Part shown: piece by piece, positions 26,961 to 38,044 of the stretch
Position numbering within the stretch: position 1 is the stretch's first letter
Layout of the letters: the number at the start of each line of letters is the position of its first letter
NCBI RefSeq assembly: GCF_011927765.1
Contig: NZ_JAATJG010000001.1
Location: 34,792 to 98,791 of the forward strand
Length of the DNA stretch: 64,000 bases
Reading direction: 5' to 3'
Origin: Wenyingzhuangia aestuarii
GTDB taxonomy: Bacteria > Bacteroidota > Bacteroidia > Flavobacteriales > Flavobacteriaceae
Made by a program: the position numbers and the translations under genes
The notes under the pieces: generated by a model
Seen by the model: the letters and a program-made list of their open reading frames with translations, nothing else
Told to the model about the DNA's origin: nothing
Database searches by the model: none

Positions 26961-29036
26961 ATGAACAATCCTAAGAGATACACCATTACAACGGCTTTAC
27001 CCTATACAAACGGACCTATACATATTGGTCATTTAGCGGGTGTTTATGTGCCTGCAGACATTTATGTACGTTACCTACGTAACAAAGGAAAAGATGTTGC
27101 TTTTGTTGGTGGTTCAGACGAACATGGAGTGCCAATTACCATTAAGGCTAAAAAAGAAGGAGTAACTCCACAAGATGTGGTAGATAAATATCATGGAATT
27201 ATTAAAAAATCTTTTGAAGATTTTGGAATTTCTTATGATAATTATTCAAGAACATCGGCACCTATTCACCACCAAACAGCTTCTGAATTTTTTACAAAAT
27301 TATATGAGGCAGGTGAGTTTATAGAAAAAGTAGATTCTCAATTATATGATGAAGAAGCAAATCAATTTTTAGCAGATAGATTTGTGGTAGGAACTTGTCC
27401 TAAATGTGGGGATGAGAATTCTTATGGAGATCAATGTGAAAAATGTGGAACGTCTCATAACGCTACAGATTTAATCAACCCTAAATCTGCCATTACAGGA
27501 AATGTACCCACGGTAAAAGAAACCAAGCATTGGTTTTTGCCTTTAGACAAACACGAAGCCTTTTTAAAAGAATGGATTTTAGAAGGTCATAAAGACGATT
27601 GGAAACCAAATGTATACGGACAAGTAAAATCTTGGATAGATGATGGATTACGTCCTAGAGCGGTAACTCGTGATTTAGATTGGGGAATTCCAGTTCCTGT
27701 AGAAGGAGCCGAAGGAAAAGTTTTATACGTGTGGTTTGATGCTCCTATTGGATACATTTCATCCACTAAAGAATGGGCAGCTGCAAACGGAAAAGATTGG
27801 GAACCCTATTGGAAAGATAAAGACACTAAATTGGTGCACTTTATAGGAAAAGATAATATTGTGTTTCACTGTATTATTTTCCCTGCCATGTTAAAAGCAC
27901 ATGGTGATTATATTATGCCAGACAATGTGCCTGCTAATGAGTTTTTAAATTTAGAAGGAAACAAATTGTCTACCTCTAAAAACTGGGCAGTTTGGTTGCA
28001 TGAATATTTAGAAGATTTTCCAGGAAAACAAGATGTATTGCGTTATGCTTTAACGGCAAATGCACCAGAAACAAAGGATAACGATTTTACTTGGAAAGAT
28101 TTTCAGGCAAGAAACAACAATGAGTTGGTTGCCATTTTTGGAAACTTTATCAATAGAGTTGTAGTGTTAACTAATAAGTATTACAACGGTGCTATTCCAA
28201 CTCCTGGTGATTTATCGGAGTTAGATGAAGATGTATTGTCACAAGTAAGAGAGTTCCCAAATATTATTTCTAAATCTATGGAACGTTACCGTTTTAGAGA
28301 AGCTTTGTCAGAAATGATGAACTTAGCTCGTTTGGGTAACAAATATTTAGCAGATGAAGAGCCTTGGAAATTGGTGAAAACGGACGAAGAACGTACAAAA
28401 ACTATTATGTATGTAGCTTTGCAAATAGCTACTGCCTTGTCTGTTTTATCAGAGCCATTTTTACCGTTTAGTTCTGAAAAGTTGAAGAACATCTTAAATT
28501 TAGGTTCTTCGAGCGGAGTCGAGAAGCAAATCTCTTGGAACGATGTTGAGGTAAAAGATGAGTTGATTGCTGCAGGACATATTATTGGAAAAGCAGAATT
28601 GTTATTTGCCAAAATAGAAGATGCTGAAATTCAAGCACAAATAGACAAGTTAGAAGCAACCAAAGTGGCAAATGCTGCAGAGGCTAAAGTAGTAGAACCT
28701 CAAAAAGAATTGATTGGTTTTGAAGATTTTACCAAATTAGATATTAGAACAGGTACTATTATAGAAGCTGAAAAAATGCCAAAAGCTAAAAAGTTATTAG
28801 TGTTAAAGGTAGATACAGGTATAGATGTAAGAACTATTGTTTCTGGAATTGCAGAAAGTTACAAACCAGAAGATATTGTAGGTCAAAAAGTATCCGTTTT
28901 GGTAAACTTAGCCCCTAGAAAGTTACGTGGTGTAGAAAGTGAAGGAATGATTTTAATGACAGATACCAAAGATGGTAAATTGTCTTTTTTAGCTCCTACA
29001 GAAGATAACGTTGCTAACGGAGAATTTATAAGCTAG
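26961..29036 (+). CDS. metG: Methionyl-tRNA synthetase
   Basis: 691 residues, the long MetG1 form. It shows the HIGH motif (HIGH in PIHIGHLAG), a zinc knuckle with CPKC and CEKC near 145-161, a KMSKS-type KLSTS near 334-338, an anticodon-binding domain and a C-terminal tRNA-binding (EMAP/Arc1-like) domain (~585-691, [11 protein letters not shown]). It charges tRNA-Met and is essential. Residues ~516-522 (SSSGVEK) are encoded by a sequence identical to a dispersed REP-type element, so the linker has taken up repeat DNA without a frameshift. Confidence 0.97.
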   Translation: MNNPKRYTITTALPYTNGPIHIGHLAGVYVPADIYVRYLRNKGKDVAFVGGSDEHGVPITIKAKKEGVTPQDVVDKYHGIIKKSFEDFGISYDNYSRTSAPIHHQTASEFFTKLYEAGEFIEKVDSQLYDEEANQFLADRFVVGTCPKCGDENSYGDQCEKCGTSHNATDLINPKSAITGNVPTVKETKHWFLPLDKHEAFLKEWILEGHKDDWKPNVYGQVKSWIDDGLRPRAVTRDLDWGIPVPVEGAEGKVLYVWFDAPIGYISSTKEWAAANGKDWEPYWKDKDTKLVHFIGKDNIVFHCIIFPAMLKAHGDYIMPDNVPANEFLNLEGNKLSTSKNWAVWLHEYLEDFPGKQDVLRYALTANAPETKDNDFTWKDFQARNNNELVAIFGNFINRVVVLTNKYYNGAIPTPGDLSELDEDVLSQVREFPNIISKSMERYRFREALSEMMNLARLGNKYLADEEPWKLVKTDEERTKTIMYVALQIATALSVLSEPFLPFSSEKLKNILNLGSSSGVEKQISWNDVEVKDELIAAGHIIGKAELLFAKIEDAEIQAQIDKLEATKVANAAEAKVVEPQKELIGFEDFTKLDIRTGTIIEAEKMPKAKKLLVLKVDTGIDVRTIVSGIAESYKPEDIVGQKVSVLVNLAPRKLRGVESEGMILMTDTKDGKLSFLAPTEDNVANGEFIS

Positions 29037-29059
29037 GCTTTTTAAAGAAAACAAAATAT

Positions 29060-29098
29060 AAAACTCCCATTTATGAATTTTCATAAATGGGAGTTTTC
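29060..29098 (+). terminator. Terminator of metG
   Basis: AAAACTCCCATTTATGA and TCATAAATGGGAGTTTT form a long perfect stem directly after metG. Confidence 0.88.
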
Positions 29099-29147
29099 TG
29101 TTTAGGTTAACTAAAGGTTTAGTATAAGCTAGTTAGCGTATTCTTTT

Positions 29148-29186
29148 TTAACAAGAAGTTAATATAATTATCTACGGGTCTTTACA
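29148..29186 (+). promoter_or_regulatory. Candidate Pho box upstream of the phytase-like gene
   Basis: TTAACA at 29148, TTAATA at 29159 and TTTACA at 29181 are in 11-bp phase (one step, then two steps). The 17-mer TTAACAAGAAGTTAATA (29148-29164) occurs identically at 47492-47508 before the lipoprotein gene next to phoBR. This matches the 11-bp direct-repeat logic of PhoB binding sites. Confidence 0.55.
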
Positions 29187-29227
29187 GTAAAATTCTAGTT
29201 TCATTTTTTTAATAAATAAACAAAAAA

Positions 29228-30526
29228 ATGAAAATTAGTACAATTAAAGCTTTGTTATTAACTGTGGTAACTACTGCATTTGTTTCGTGTAAAGACGATG
29301 TAAATGAGGTTAAAAAGGATTGGAAGTTACCAGAAGTATCTACAAAAGGAATTAAATTACCTTATGCCGTTTTAAAAACCACAACAGATAATGTTGAGGT
29401 AAGAAATGGAGGATTTGGTTCTGCTGCTACAGCACATCCTACCAATGCGGGTGAATTTTATGCGTTAACAGATAGAGGAGCAAATATTAAATTTGGTAGC
29501 AATAAAATTTTTCCAACACCAGATTATACACCTAGAATAGGGCATTTTAAATTGTTAGAAAATGGAACGGTTGAAATGATTGCCGAGATTTTGTTTAAAG
29601 ATCCTTCTGGAAACAATATTAGCGGTAGACCAAACCCTGAAGGATATGGAGCTACTGGAGAAAAAGCATATGCCGAAGATCAAACTACTTTGTTGGCCGA
29701 AGATAAATTTGGATTGGATAGTGAAGGTTTGGTGGCTTTAAAAGATGGAACTTTTTGGGTTTCTGATGAATATGGTCCTCATATAGCTCATTTTGATGCC
29801 AATGGAGTTCAGTTAGAAAGAATTAGTCCTAAAAACATTGGGGATGGTACAAGGAAATTACCAGCCGTTTTTGGAAGAAGATGGGCAAATAGAGGTATGG
29901 AAGGTTTGGCGATAACTCCAGATGAAACAACATTGGTAGGAATTATGCAATCTACTTTGTATAATCCATCAAAAGCGGAGGTCGCAGATTTTACCATTAC
30001 AAGAATTGTAACTTTTGATATTGCTACTGGAGCAACTAAACAATACTTACATAAGCAAGAAAAAGCAAAAAATTCAAATTCAGAAATTGTAGCATTAAGC
30101 AATACAGAATTTTTAATTGTAGAGAGAGATGGACTTTTTACAAAGGATACTCCAGATGTACAAAAGCACATTTATAAAATTGACATTAGCAATGCAACGG
30201 ACATTTCTGATGCTACAGATTCTTTAGATGGAAAATTGGTAAACGGAAAAACCATAGAACAATGTACTTGGACTGAGTTAGAAACAGCAGGAATTAAGCC
30301 TGTAACTAAAACTTTAGCTGTTGATTTAAAAGAAGCTTTAGGTGATTACCCTCACGATAAGTTAGAAGGTATTTGGTTGATTAATTCTAACACCATTGGA
30401 GTAATTAATGATGATGATTTTGCTGTGTGGACAGGAGATAACAGTGCAACAATTCAGAAATATATTTCTAATACAGAAAGTCAGGAAACTATTGATGCAA
30501 ACACTTTATACATTGTTAATTTCTAA
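29228..30526 (+). CDS. Esterase-like phytase-domain lipoprotein
   Basis: 432 residues. The N-terminus ends in a lipobox (TAFVSC) followed by KDD, a Bacteroidota surface-export signal. The rest fits the 'esterase-like activity of phytase' domain (PF13449): EFYALTDRGANIKF, then LDSEGLVALKDGTFWVSDEYGPHIAHF and KLEGIWLINSNTIGVINDDDF. The role would be hydrolysis of phosphate esters outside the cell. The 11-bp-phased repeats shared with the phoBR region support phosphate control. It stands alone with a terminator on each side. Confidence 0.82.
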   Translation: MKISTIKALLLTVVTTAFVSCKDDVNEVKKDWKLPEVSTKGIKLPYAVLKTTTDNVEVRNGGFGSAATAHPTNAGEFYALTDRGANIKFGSNKIFPTPDYTPRIGHFKLLENGTVEMIAEILFKDPSGNNISGRPNPEGYGATGEKAYAEDQTTLLAEDKFGLDSEGLVALKDGTFWVSDEYGPHIAHFDANGVQLERISPKNIGDGTRKLPAVFGRRWANRGMEGLAITPDETTLVGIMQSTLYNPSKAEVADFTITRIVTFDIATGATKQYLHKQEKAKNSNSEIVALSNTEFLIVERDGLFTKDTPDVQKHIYKIDISNATDISDATDSLDGKLVNGKTIEQCTWTELETAGIKPVTKTLAVDLKEALGDYPHDKLEGIWLINSNTIGVINDDDFAVWTGDNSATIQKYISNTESQETIDANTLYIVNF

Positions 30527-30551
30527 GCAACACAATTATAAATAAAATGAG

Positions 30552-30587
30552 AAAAGGTCTGTATAAAAATTATACAGACCTTTTTTA
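30552..30587 (+). terminator. Terminator of the phytase-like gene
   Basis: AAAAGGTCTGTATAA and TTATACAGACCTTTTTT form a perfect hairpin with a T-run. Confidence 0.88.
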
Positions 30588-30741
30588 TATATAGTTTTAG
30601 TTAGTTAGTCACTAATAAATTAGTAACATGGTTGCGAATATAATAATATTTTTGATAAAACAATGAGAAAAACAACAATAGATGCTTTTTTGTTAAAAAT
30701 TGGTGTTAAAAAAATAGTATTATATAATCATTAGTAGGCAT

Positions 30742-30749
30742 TATCTTTG
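30742..30749 (+). promoter_or_regulatory. -7 box of the tamB-tamL operon
   Basis: TATCTTTG is a full TAnnTTTG match ~47 bp before the tamB ATG. A short hairpin (TAGGTTG / CAACCTA) lies in the leader. Confidence 0.5.
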
Positions 30750-30795
30750 TTATTAAATATAGGTTGAAAAACAACCTACTAAGCTTTGTATACCT

Positions 30796-33700
30796 ATGTT
30801 TAAAACAATTCAACAATTTTTATTAAAAGCATTTCATTTCTTAAAATGGTTGTTTTTAGGGCTGTTGGTTTTATTTATAGCGCTAGTTTTGTTTATTCGT
30901 AGTTCTTGGGGACAAAATATACTTAAAGAAAAAGTTACTGAATTTGTTGCTGAAAAAATAGAAACTAAGTTTAGCATAGAAAAACTATACCTCAGTTTCT
31001 CGGGAAATTTAATTCTGAAAGAACTGTATTTAGAAGATCAACAAAAAGATACTTTAGTCTATAGTAAAGAATTAGAGGTTTCTGTGGCTTTAATGCCAAT
31101 TTTTACTAAAAACACCATTCATATAAAAACTGTAGATTGGAAAGGACTAAAAGCTAAAGTATATAAGTCTAAAACTACAAACCAATATAATTTTGATTAT
31201 ATAATTAATGCTTTTGCAACTCCAAATACAGAGAAAGAACCTGTAGAAGCAAGTAATGCATCACCTTTAAATATTAAAGTAGGAACACTTAATTTTTCTG
31301 ATTTTGATTTGTTGTTTAACGATGAGGTTTTAGGAGTAAATACACATTTAAAACTAGGAGATTTAAGTTTAGAATTTGGAAATCAACTTAACATAAATAC
31401 CTTTTATTTTCCAATTAAAAAATTAGCATTCACAAATGTTGATGTCAACTATGTACAACTTAAATCGTTTCCAGAAACTAAAGAAAGTCAAGAAGCATCT
31501 CCTTTGCCAATTATAAAAATTGATGATTTAGCTTTAGAAAATATCAAGGTTAATTATCAGGATCAAACAACTAATAGTTTAGCCGATGTTAGTCTTGGTC
31601 TGTTTGAGCTAAAAAATACGTTGGTCAATTTAAAAGAGCAAAACATTAAAATTCATCAGGTAGGTTTACAAAATACTCTTGCCAATTTTGTTTTTGTAAG
31701 TGATGAAAAAATCATTGTGCAAGAGACTACTCAAACCGCCAAAAACACAAAATTTGAATGGCCTAACTGGAAAGTAAATTTGGATGAATTGGCTTTTACA
31801 AACAATACCATCGCTTTAAAAACAGGAGAAGGAACTACGGCTAAAAATGTATTCAATCCTCAAAATTTTAAAATCAGCAAAACTAATATTTTGTTAAAGG
31901 ATGTTCGTTTGCTAAAAGATCAATTAGCTTTAGATCTTAAAGAGATTTCTTTTTTAGAAAAAAGCGGTTTTCAATTAAAAGAATTGGCTTTAAAAGGAAA
32001 TGTAAACAATCAGCAAATAGAATTATCCAATTTAAAAATAGTTACCAATTATAGTGCTATAAAAACCCAAGGAACTATTGATTATACTACTATAAATGAT
32101 TTGATCAATCAACCTAAAAACACCAAGTTTAATGTTGCAGTTAATGATTTAAATTTAAATGTAAAAGATGCTTTTTATTTTAATGCAGCGTTACAAGAAA
32201 ATACATATGTTCAGCAATTATCTAAACATGCTGTAACCGGAAATGTAAAAGTTAAAGGAGCGTTAAACAACGTAGATTTAACGGCTTTAAATTTAAATTG
32301 GGGAGAAAAAACATCGGTATATGTATCTGGAAAAATTAAAGATGTATTAACGGAAAATAACTTGAATTTTAACTTGCTAAATATCCGTTTTAAAACGGAT
32401 AAAAAATCGATCTTAAATTTTGTTGATGAACAAACATTAGGAATTAATATTCCGAATACAATCTCTTTACAATCAACTACTAGTGGAAGTTTATCAGAAA
32501 TAAAAACAGCTACTTTTTTAAAAGTATCCAAAGGAGAAATTGCCTTAAGTGGAACATTTAAAAACAAACAAAAAACAATTGTAAAAGGAAAGTTAAAAGT
32601 TACCGAATTAGACTTGGGTAGCATACTTAAAAATGACAAAATAGGGTTGTTAGATTTTGAAACTGATGTACAGGCAGATTGGAAAGAAATAGCAACTTTA
32701 AATGCAACGTTAAGTACCCAATTTAAAAATTTAATTTTTGATGGTTACAATTACAATCCTTTAGAAATTACAGGATCTATTAAAGATGGGAAAGGACAAA
32801 TAAGTACTGTTTTTAAAGATGAATCTCTAGATTTTAATACCAAAACAAATATAAAATTAGATTCGTTAACGTCTAGTATTTCATCGGCCATAAAAATTAA
32901 TGGAGTTAACCTTCAAGCTCTAAAGTTAACGGAAGAAAATTTAAGAGCTAGAATTTATTTAAATGTTGATTATAAAACCAATGCAGATGGTTTTAAAGTA
33001 AAAGCAGAAACAGAAAATGGTTTGTTGGTGTATAACGAAGAATCTTTTCCGATAGGTAATTTTTTAATGAACACCAATATTGCTAAAGATTCCACAAACG
33101 TGAGCGTTGCAAGTAATATGCTAAACTTAAAACTAAGTGCTAATGCCAATCCGGAGCAAGTAACAAGTGCTGTTAACAAACATTTAACTCGTTATTTTTC
33201 TAAGAAAAAGTTAGATACCGTTGTGGGTAAAACTCATTTAAAAGCAGAGTTAACCATCAGTCAAGATCCGCTTTTAGATCAGGTGTTTTTAAAAGGATTA
33301 AGTGAATTTGAACCTATAAAATTGAATGTTTTATTTAATGAGGCTGATGAAAAATTAAGCTCATCATTTAAAATACCATACATAGAATATCAAGGAAGTA
33401 GTGTTACAAATGCACAGTTCTCTTTAAATAGTTTATCAGAAAATTTTGATTTAGATTTTAAAGTCGATAATGTAAAATACGATCCTATTAACATTCAAAA
33501 CATCAATTTACAAGGAAAGGTGGTTGATGGAACGGTATTGCTAGATTTTTCTACTTCTGATGAAACTGAAAAAATCATCAACATAAATTCTGAAATAGTA
33601 GCGAATGATTCTTTAGTCAAATTCCACATCAACCCCCAGAATTTAATTTTAAACAGAAAGCCTTGGCAAATTCCAGTGAGTAATGCCATTTTGATAAATG

Positions 33701-35781
33701 GAAATATAACTTCTACAGATTTTGAATTGTCTAGAAACAGTCAATTTTTAAGTTTTAAGGCTCAAGTAAAAGAAGAGAATAACAACAATTTAGCTATTGA
33801 TTTTAAGAATTTTGAGTTGTTAAATTTAGTTGCTTTTTTAAATACAGAAGAACATATAGCCAGTGGAATTGTTGGTGGAAATATAGAGGTCAATCATTTT
33901 AATAAAGAACAAAGTTTAGCTTCTAACTTAAAAATTGAAAAGCTACATGTTTTAGAAAATTTGTTAGGAACACTACAGTTAAATGCAGAAACTTCTAACA
34001 ATCAAAACTACAAGGTAAACCTTTCTTTACAAGAGCAAAACAATATTAATTTGTTAATTGATGGTAGTTACAATGCTACAGAAAATCAATCGCCATTAGA
34101 TCTTAAGGTAAATTTAAAAAAGCTGAGTTTACAAAAAATAGAAGGTTTTGGAAAAGAATATATTTCAGAAGCATCGGGGAGTATTTCTGCTAATTTTAAG
34201 ATGAAGGGTAAGGTAAATGACCCTATTTATAATGGAAATTTAAACTTTAACAATGCCCAATTAAAAGTGAATAGTTTTAATACTAGTTTTACTTTGCCAG
34301 AGGAATCTATTAAAATAGATAACTCAAGCGTTTTGTTAAACAAATTTACCATTTTAGACAAAGACCAAAATGCTTTTGTGTTGGATGGTAAAGTGGAAAC
34401 TAATGATTTTGCAAATCCAAAATTTAAACTGGCTTTAAAAACAGAAAACTTACAGGTTTTAAATTCTACAGAAGAAGATAACGATTTGTATTATGGGCAA
34501 TTATTTATAGATGCCGATGTAAAAATTGGAGGAGATTTAAATGTGCCTAAAATTACGGGAACGCTTAAAGTAGACAAGAATTCTGATTTTACTTATGTAA
34601 TTCCAGAATCGGAAATAGAAGCTGTAGAAAGAGAAGGTGTGGTTGTTTTTGTAAATAAAAGCACTACCAATAATATTTTAACAACTAGCGAAAATTCTGA
34701 AGTAGCCACTGGAATTGTAACAGGTTTAGATATTAAAACCATTTTAAAAGTAGACAAATCAGCTGTTTTAAATGTAATCATCGATAAAAAAACAGGAGAC
34801 AATTTAAAAGTATCTGGAGTTGCCGATTTAAATTTTGCTTTAACACCAAACGGACGTACAACCTTGTCTGGAAAATATGAGGTAAGTAGCGGACATTACG
34901 AAGCCAGTTTGTACAACTTAGTAACTCGTAAATTTGACATTGCCAAAGGAAGTAGCATTCTATGGCAAGGAGATCCTTTAGAAGCCAAAATGGATATTAA
35001 AGCTATTTACAAAGTAAAAGCATCGGCAAGTGGATTGATGTCTTCTTTAACATCAGGAATGGATGCAGAAACTTTAAATACGTTTAGAAAAAAAATGCCT
35101 TTTTGGGTGTATTTAAATTTAAATGGAGAGTTGTTAAAACCCGAAATCAGTTTTAATTTAGACATTCCAGAAGAATCTAGAGGTGAACTAAGCGGACAAG
35201 TCTACACACAGGTACAAGAATTAAATAACAGAGAAGAAGATTTAAACAAGCAGGTGTTTTCTTTATTGGTTTTAAATCAATTTTTTCCATCTAATATTAG
35301 TGATGGTAGTAGTGGAGGATCGCTTTCTATAGCTAGAGACAATGTAAACAAAGCCTTGTCTAATCAACTAAATAATTACTCAAACAAATTGGTGGGTAAA
35401 ACAGGAGTAGAGTTAGGTTTTGAACTGGATAGTTATACAGATTATACTAGTGAGGGAGAAGAAAACAACACACAATTAAACGTAAGTGCACAAAAACGTT
35501 TGTTTAATGATAGGTTAACTGTGCAAGTAGGTAGTGGTTTTGAAATAGAAAATACATCAAAAGGACAAAGTGAAAAAACTCCGATTATTGGGAATGTAAA
35601 TATTGAATATGCGTTAACGGAAGACAGAAGGTTTAGATTAAAAGGATTCCGTAAAAACGAGTATCAAAGTGTTATTGATGGGCAAGTAGTGGTTACAGGA
35701 ATAGCCTTTTTATTTAACAGAGAGTTTAACAAATTCCGTGAATTGTGGCTTAAAGAAAACGCTAAAAAATCTACAAAGTAA
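30796..35781 (+). CDS. tamB: Translocation and assembly module protein TamB
   Basis: 1661 residues. An N-terminal membrane anchor (~16-38) is followed by a very long repetitive beta region and the C-terminal DUF490/TamB domain (~1200-1640), which includes LSGKYEVSSGHYEASLYNLVTRKF and a DIPEESRGELSG segment. TamB proteins form a periplasm-spanning groove linking the inner membrane to an Omp85 protein and help lipid transport or outer-membrane protein assembly. Its TAA overlaps the next gene's ATG by one base, so it is translationally coupled to the TamA-like partner. Confidence 0.93.
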   Translation: MFKTIQQFLLKAFHFLKWLFLGLLVLFIALVLFIRSSWGQNILKEKVTEFVAEKIETKFSIEKLYLSFSGNLILKELYLEDQQKDTLVYSKELEVSVALMPIFTKNTIHIKTVDWKGLKAKVYKSKTTNQYNFDYIINAFATPNTEKEPVEASNASPLNIKVGTLNFSDFDLLFNDEVLGVNTHLKLGDLSLEFGNQLNINTFYFPIKKLAFTNVDVNYVQLKSFPETKESQEASPLPIIKIDDLALENIKVNYQDQTTNSLADVSLGLFELKNTLVNLKEQNIKIHQVGLQNTLANFVFVSDEKIIVQETTQTAKNTKFEWPNWKVNLDELAFTNNTIALKTGEGTTAKNVFNPQNFKISKTNILLKDVRLLKDQLALDLKEISFLEKSGFQLKELALKGNVNNQQIELSNLKIVTNYSAIKTQGTIDYTTINDLINQPKNTKFNVAVNDLNLNVKDAFYFNAALQENTYVQQLSKHAVTGNVKVKGALNNVDLTALNLNWGEKTSVYVSGKIKDVLTENNLNFNLLNIRFKTDKKSILNFVDEQTLGINIPNTISLQSTTSGSLSEIKTATFLKVSKGEIALSGTFKNKQKTIVKGKLKVTELDLGSILKNDKIGLLDFETDVQADWKEIATLNATLSTQFKNLIFDGYNYNPLEITGSIKDGKGQISTVFKDESLDFNTKTNIKLDSLTSSISSAIKINGVNLQALKLTEENLRARIYLNVDYKTNADGFKVKAETENGLLVYNEESFPIGNFLMNTNIAKDSTNVSVASNMLNLKLSANANPEQVTSAVNKHLTRYFSKKKLDTVVGKTHLKAELTISQDPLLDQVFLKGLSEFEPIKLNVLFNEADEKLSSSFKIPYIEYQGSSVTNAQFSLNSLSENFDLDFKVDNVKYDPINIQNINLQGKVVDGTVLLDFSTSDETEKIININSEIVANDSLVKFHINPQNLILNRKPWQIPVSNAILINGNITSTDFELSRNSQFLSFKAQVKEENNNNLAIDFKNFELLNLVAFLNTEEHIASGIVGGNIEVNHFNKEQSLASNLKIEKLHVLENLLGTLQLNAETSNNQNYKVNLSLQEQNNINLLIDGSYNATENQSPLDLKVNLKKLSLQKIEGFGKEYISEASGSISANFKMKGKVNDPIYNGNLNFNNAQLKVNSFNTSFTLPEESIKIDNSSVLLNKFTILDKDQNAFVLDGKVETNDFANPKFKLALKTENLQVLNSTEEDNDLYYGQLFIDADVKIGGDLNVPKITGTLKVDKNSDFTYVIPESEIEAVEREGVVVFVNKSTTNNILTTSENSEVATGIVTGLDIKTILKVDKSAVLNVIIDKKTGDNLKVSGVADLNFALTPNGRTTLSGKYEVSSGHYEASLYNLVTRKFDIAKGSSILWQGDPLEAKMDIKAIYKVKASASGLMSSLTSGMDAETLNTFRKKMPFWVYLNLNGELLKPEISFNLDIPEESRGELSGQVYTQVQELNNREEDLNKQVFSLLVLNQFFPSNISDGSSGGSLSIARDNVNKALSNQLNNYSNKLVGKTGVELGFELDSYTDYTSEGEENNTQLNVSAQKRLFNDRLTVQVGSGFEIENTSKGQSEKTPIIGNVNIEYALTEDRRFRLKGFRKNEYQSVIDGQVVVTGIAFLFNREFNKFRELWLKENAKKSTK

Positions 35782-38039
35782 TGGAGAGTGTAAAAAAGTT
35801 TAGAGTTTGTGGGTTACTAGTATTACTTATGGTAATAAGTTCTTGTAGTGTAAAACGTTTTTTGCCAAAAGACGAAAAACTATACAGTGGTGCTACCATT
35901 AAAGTAATCAATAAAAACAAGATAAAACAACTATCAAGTTTAGAAGAAGAGCTGCAAGAATTGTTAAGGCCAGAACCCAATAGTAAAATTTTAGGATCTA
36001 GAGTTGGTTTGTATTATTACTACAAATCTAAAGAGGGAAGTAAAAATTTTATCACAAAGTACATCACCAAAAAAATAGGAGAAAAACCTATTTATTACTC
36101 CAATGTTTCTCAAAACAAAGTGGTGAATTTAATTAAAAACCGATTAGATAATAGAGGTTTTTTTAACAGCAAAGTAACTGCTACCGCAAAAGAAAATAAG
36201 TATACAAAAAGCATTGTTTATACAGTAGAGTTAACCAAACCTTATGTGTTAGAAAGCTATCAGTTAGAGAATGATACTTTGGCTATTTACAAAGAAATTA
36301 AAGAGGAGTTAAAAACCACTTTGCTAAAAAAAGGAACCAGATATAATTTAGAATCTTTTAAAGAAGAAAGAATTAAAATTGATGAAAAACTAAAAGGGAA
36401 AGGCTATTACAATTTTAATCAAGATTTTATCATTTTTGAAGCAGACACTAATCAATACAATAACAAACGTTTTGATTTGTATCTAAGAATAAAAAAAGAA
36501 ACTCCTAAAAAAGCATTAAAACCCTATAAAATAGATAAGGTTACGGTGTATTCTAATTACAATTTAGCTCAAAAAAACAGTGCTTTAGACAGTGTTACAT
36601 ACAAAGGAGTTTCCTTTTTGCAAGACACGTTATTTTTTAAACCCAAAAGACTTCGTAATTATTTATTGTTTGGTGAGGGAGATTTATACCATCCAGAAGA
36701 ATCTAAAATTACTAGTAAAAGATTGTCATCAATAGGAACTTATAAATATGTAAATATTCAGTTTGATGAAAATAAAAAGAAAGAAAACGATAGTATTGGA
36801 AGTTTAAATGCAGCTATTTATTTATCACCTTTAAACAAAAGGTCTTTAGGTTTGGAGCTACAGGCTGTAACTAAATCTAACAATTTTGCAGGTCCCGAAT
36901 TGTCTTTAAATTACAGAAATAGAAATTTATACAATGGAGGAGAACTGTTAAATATTACAGGAACCTTTGCATATGAAACTCAAATAGGAAACAATACAGA
37001 TAACCTAAACGGTATAAAATTGGGGTTGGGAGCTAGTTTAACCTTTCCAAGATTAATATTTCCGTGGGATTTAACAGGACGTTTTAAATACGGAGTTCCT
37101 AAAACTAAAATTTCTTTTGATTCGGAATATTTAAGTCGATCTAATTTGTACGGATTAGCTTCTTTTACGGGTAGTTTTGGATACCAATGGGATGCCAACA
37201 AATATTTAAGTCATCAAATAAATCCGGTGAATATTAACTATGTAAAGTTGTTTAACACCACTTCTGATTTTGAAACCATTTTAACCAACAATCCGTTTTT
37301 ACAAAATAGTTTCGATCAGCAATTTATAGCAGGGCTGACTTATAATTTAACATATAATGAGTTGGGAAGAAGCGCTAAAAAAAATCAAGTATTTTTTTCT
37401 ACTAGTTTAGATGTTGCTGGAAACGCACTAAACTTAGTTAGCTTAAATTCTGGAGGAAATAAAAATACTTTTTTAGGTTTGGAATATGCACAATATGCCA
37501 AAGTTGATGTAGATTTTAGATACTATATGGATTTAGGAAAAGAGCAAACTCTAGTTAGTAGATTGTATGGAGGTTTGGGAATTCCTTATGGAAATTCAGA
37601 TGTTTTGCCTTTTACCAAACAGTTTTTTTCTGGAGGACCTTACAGTGTTAGAGGTTTTGCTTCTAGATCTATTGGTCCAGGAACATATAGTAGTGGTACG
37701 TCTAGCAGTACGTATTTTGATAGCTCTGGAGACATTCGTTTAGAAGCCAATTTAGAGTATCGTTTTCCTATTTATTCTTTGCTAAAAGGAGCCTTTTTTG
37801 CCGATGCTGGAAATGTATGGTTGTATAATGAAAATACTGCTTTGGGTGGAGGACAATTTACGTCTAACTTTTTAAATGAAATGGCGGTTAGTGCAGGAGC
37901 AGGACTAAGAGTAGATATTCAGAGTTTTGTTATAAGGTTTGATTTTGCAACACCTGTTAAGCAACCAACTTCTACTTCTTTAAGCACCATTAAGTTGAGC
38001 AATACCATTTTAAATTTTGCTATAGGGTATCCGTTTTAA
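35781..38039 (+). CDS. tamL: TamA-like Omp85 lipoprotein (TamL)
   Basis: 752 residues. The signal ends VISSC with lipobox Cys, so it is a lipoprotein form of TamA, as described for Bacteroidota TamL. POTRA-like domains (~40-330) precede a 16-strand-type Omp85 barrel, with the GPYSVRGF motif of the lid loop and a final strand ILNFAIGYPF. It partners TamB, encoded directly upstream with a 1-bp overlap, in outer-membrane biogenesis. A terminator follows. Confidence 0.92.
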   Translation: MESVKKFRVCGLLVLLMVISSCSVKRFLPKDEKLYSGATIKVINKNKIKQLSSLEEELQELLRPEPNSKILGSRVGLYYYYKSKEGSKNFITKYITKKIGEKPIYYSNVSQNKVVNLIKNRLDNRGFFNSKVTATAKENKYTKSIVYTVELTKPYVLESYQLENDTLAIYKEIKEELKTTLLKKGTRYNLESFKEERIKIDEKLKGKGYYNFNQDFIIFEADTNQYNNKRFDLYLRIKKETPKKALKPYKIDKVTVYSNYNLAQKNSALDSVTYKGVSFLQDTLFFKPKRLRNYLLFGEGDLYHPEESKITSKRLSSIGTYKYVNIQFDENKKKENDSIGSLNAAIYLSPLNKRSLGLELQAVTKSNNFAGPELSLNYRNRNLYNGGELLNITGTFAYETQIGNNTDNLNGIKLGLGASLTFPRLIFPWDLTGRFKYGVPKTKISFDSEYLSRSNLYGLASFTGSFGYQWDANKYLSHQINPVNINYVKLFNTTSDFETILTNNPFLQNSFDQQFIAGLTYNLTYNELGRSAKKNQVFFSTSLDVAGNALNLVSLNSGGNKNTFLGLEYAQYAKVDVDFRYYMDLGKEQTLVSRLYGGLGIPYGNSDVLPFTKQFFSGGPYSVRGFASRSIGPGTYSSGTSSSTYFDSSGDIRLEANLEYRFPIYSLLKGAFFADAGNVWLYNENTALGGGQFTSNFLNEMAVSAGAGLRVDIQSFVIRFDFATPVKQPTSTSLSTIKLSNTILNFAIGYPF

Positions 38040-38044
38040 CATAC

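Noticed and set aside
30663-30734. 23-codon ORF (MRKTTIDAFLLKIG...) before tamB
   Set aside because: Too short, no terminator or related copy; it lies directly upstream of the tamB promoter and could be chance.
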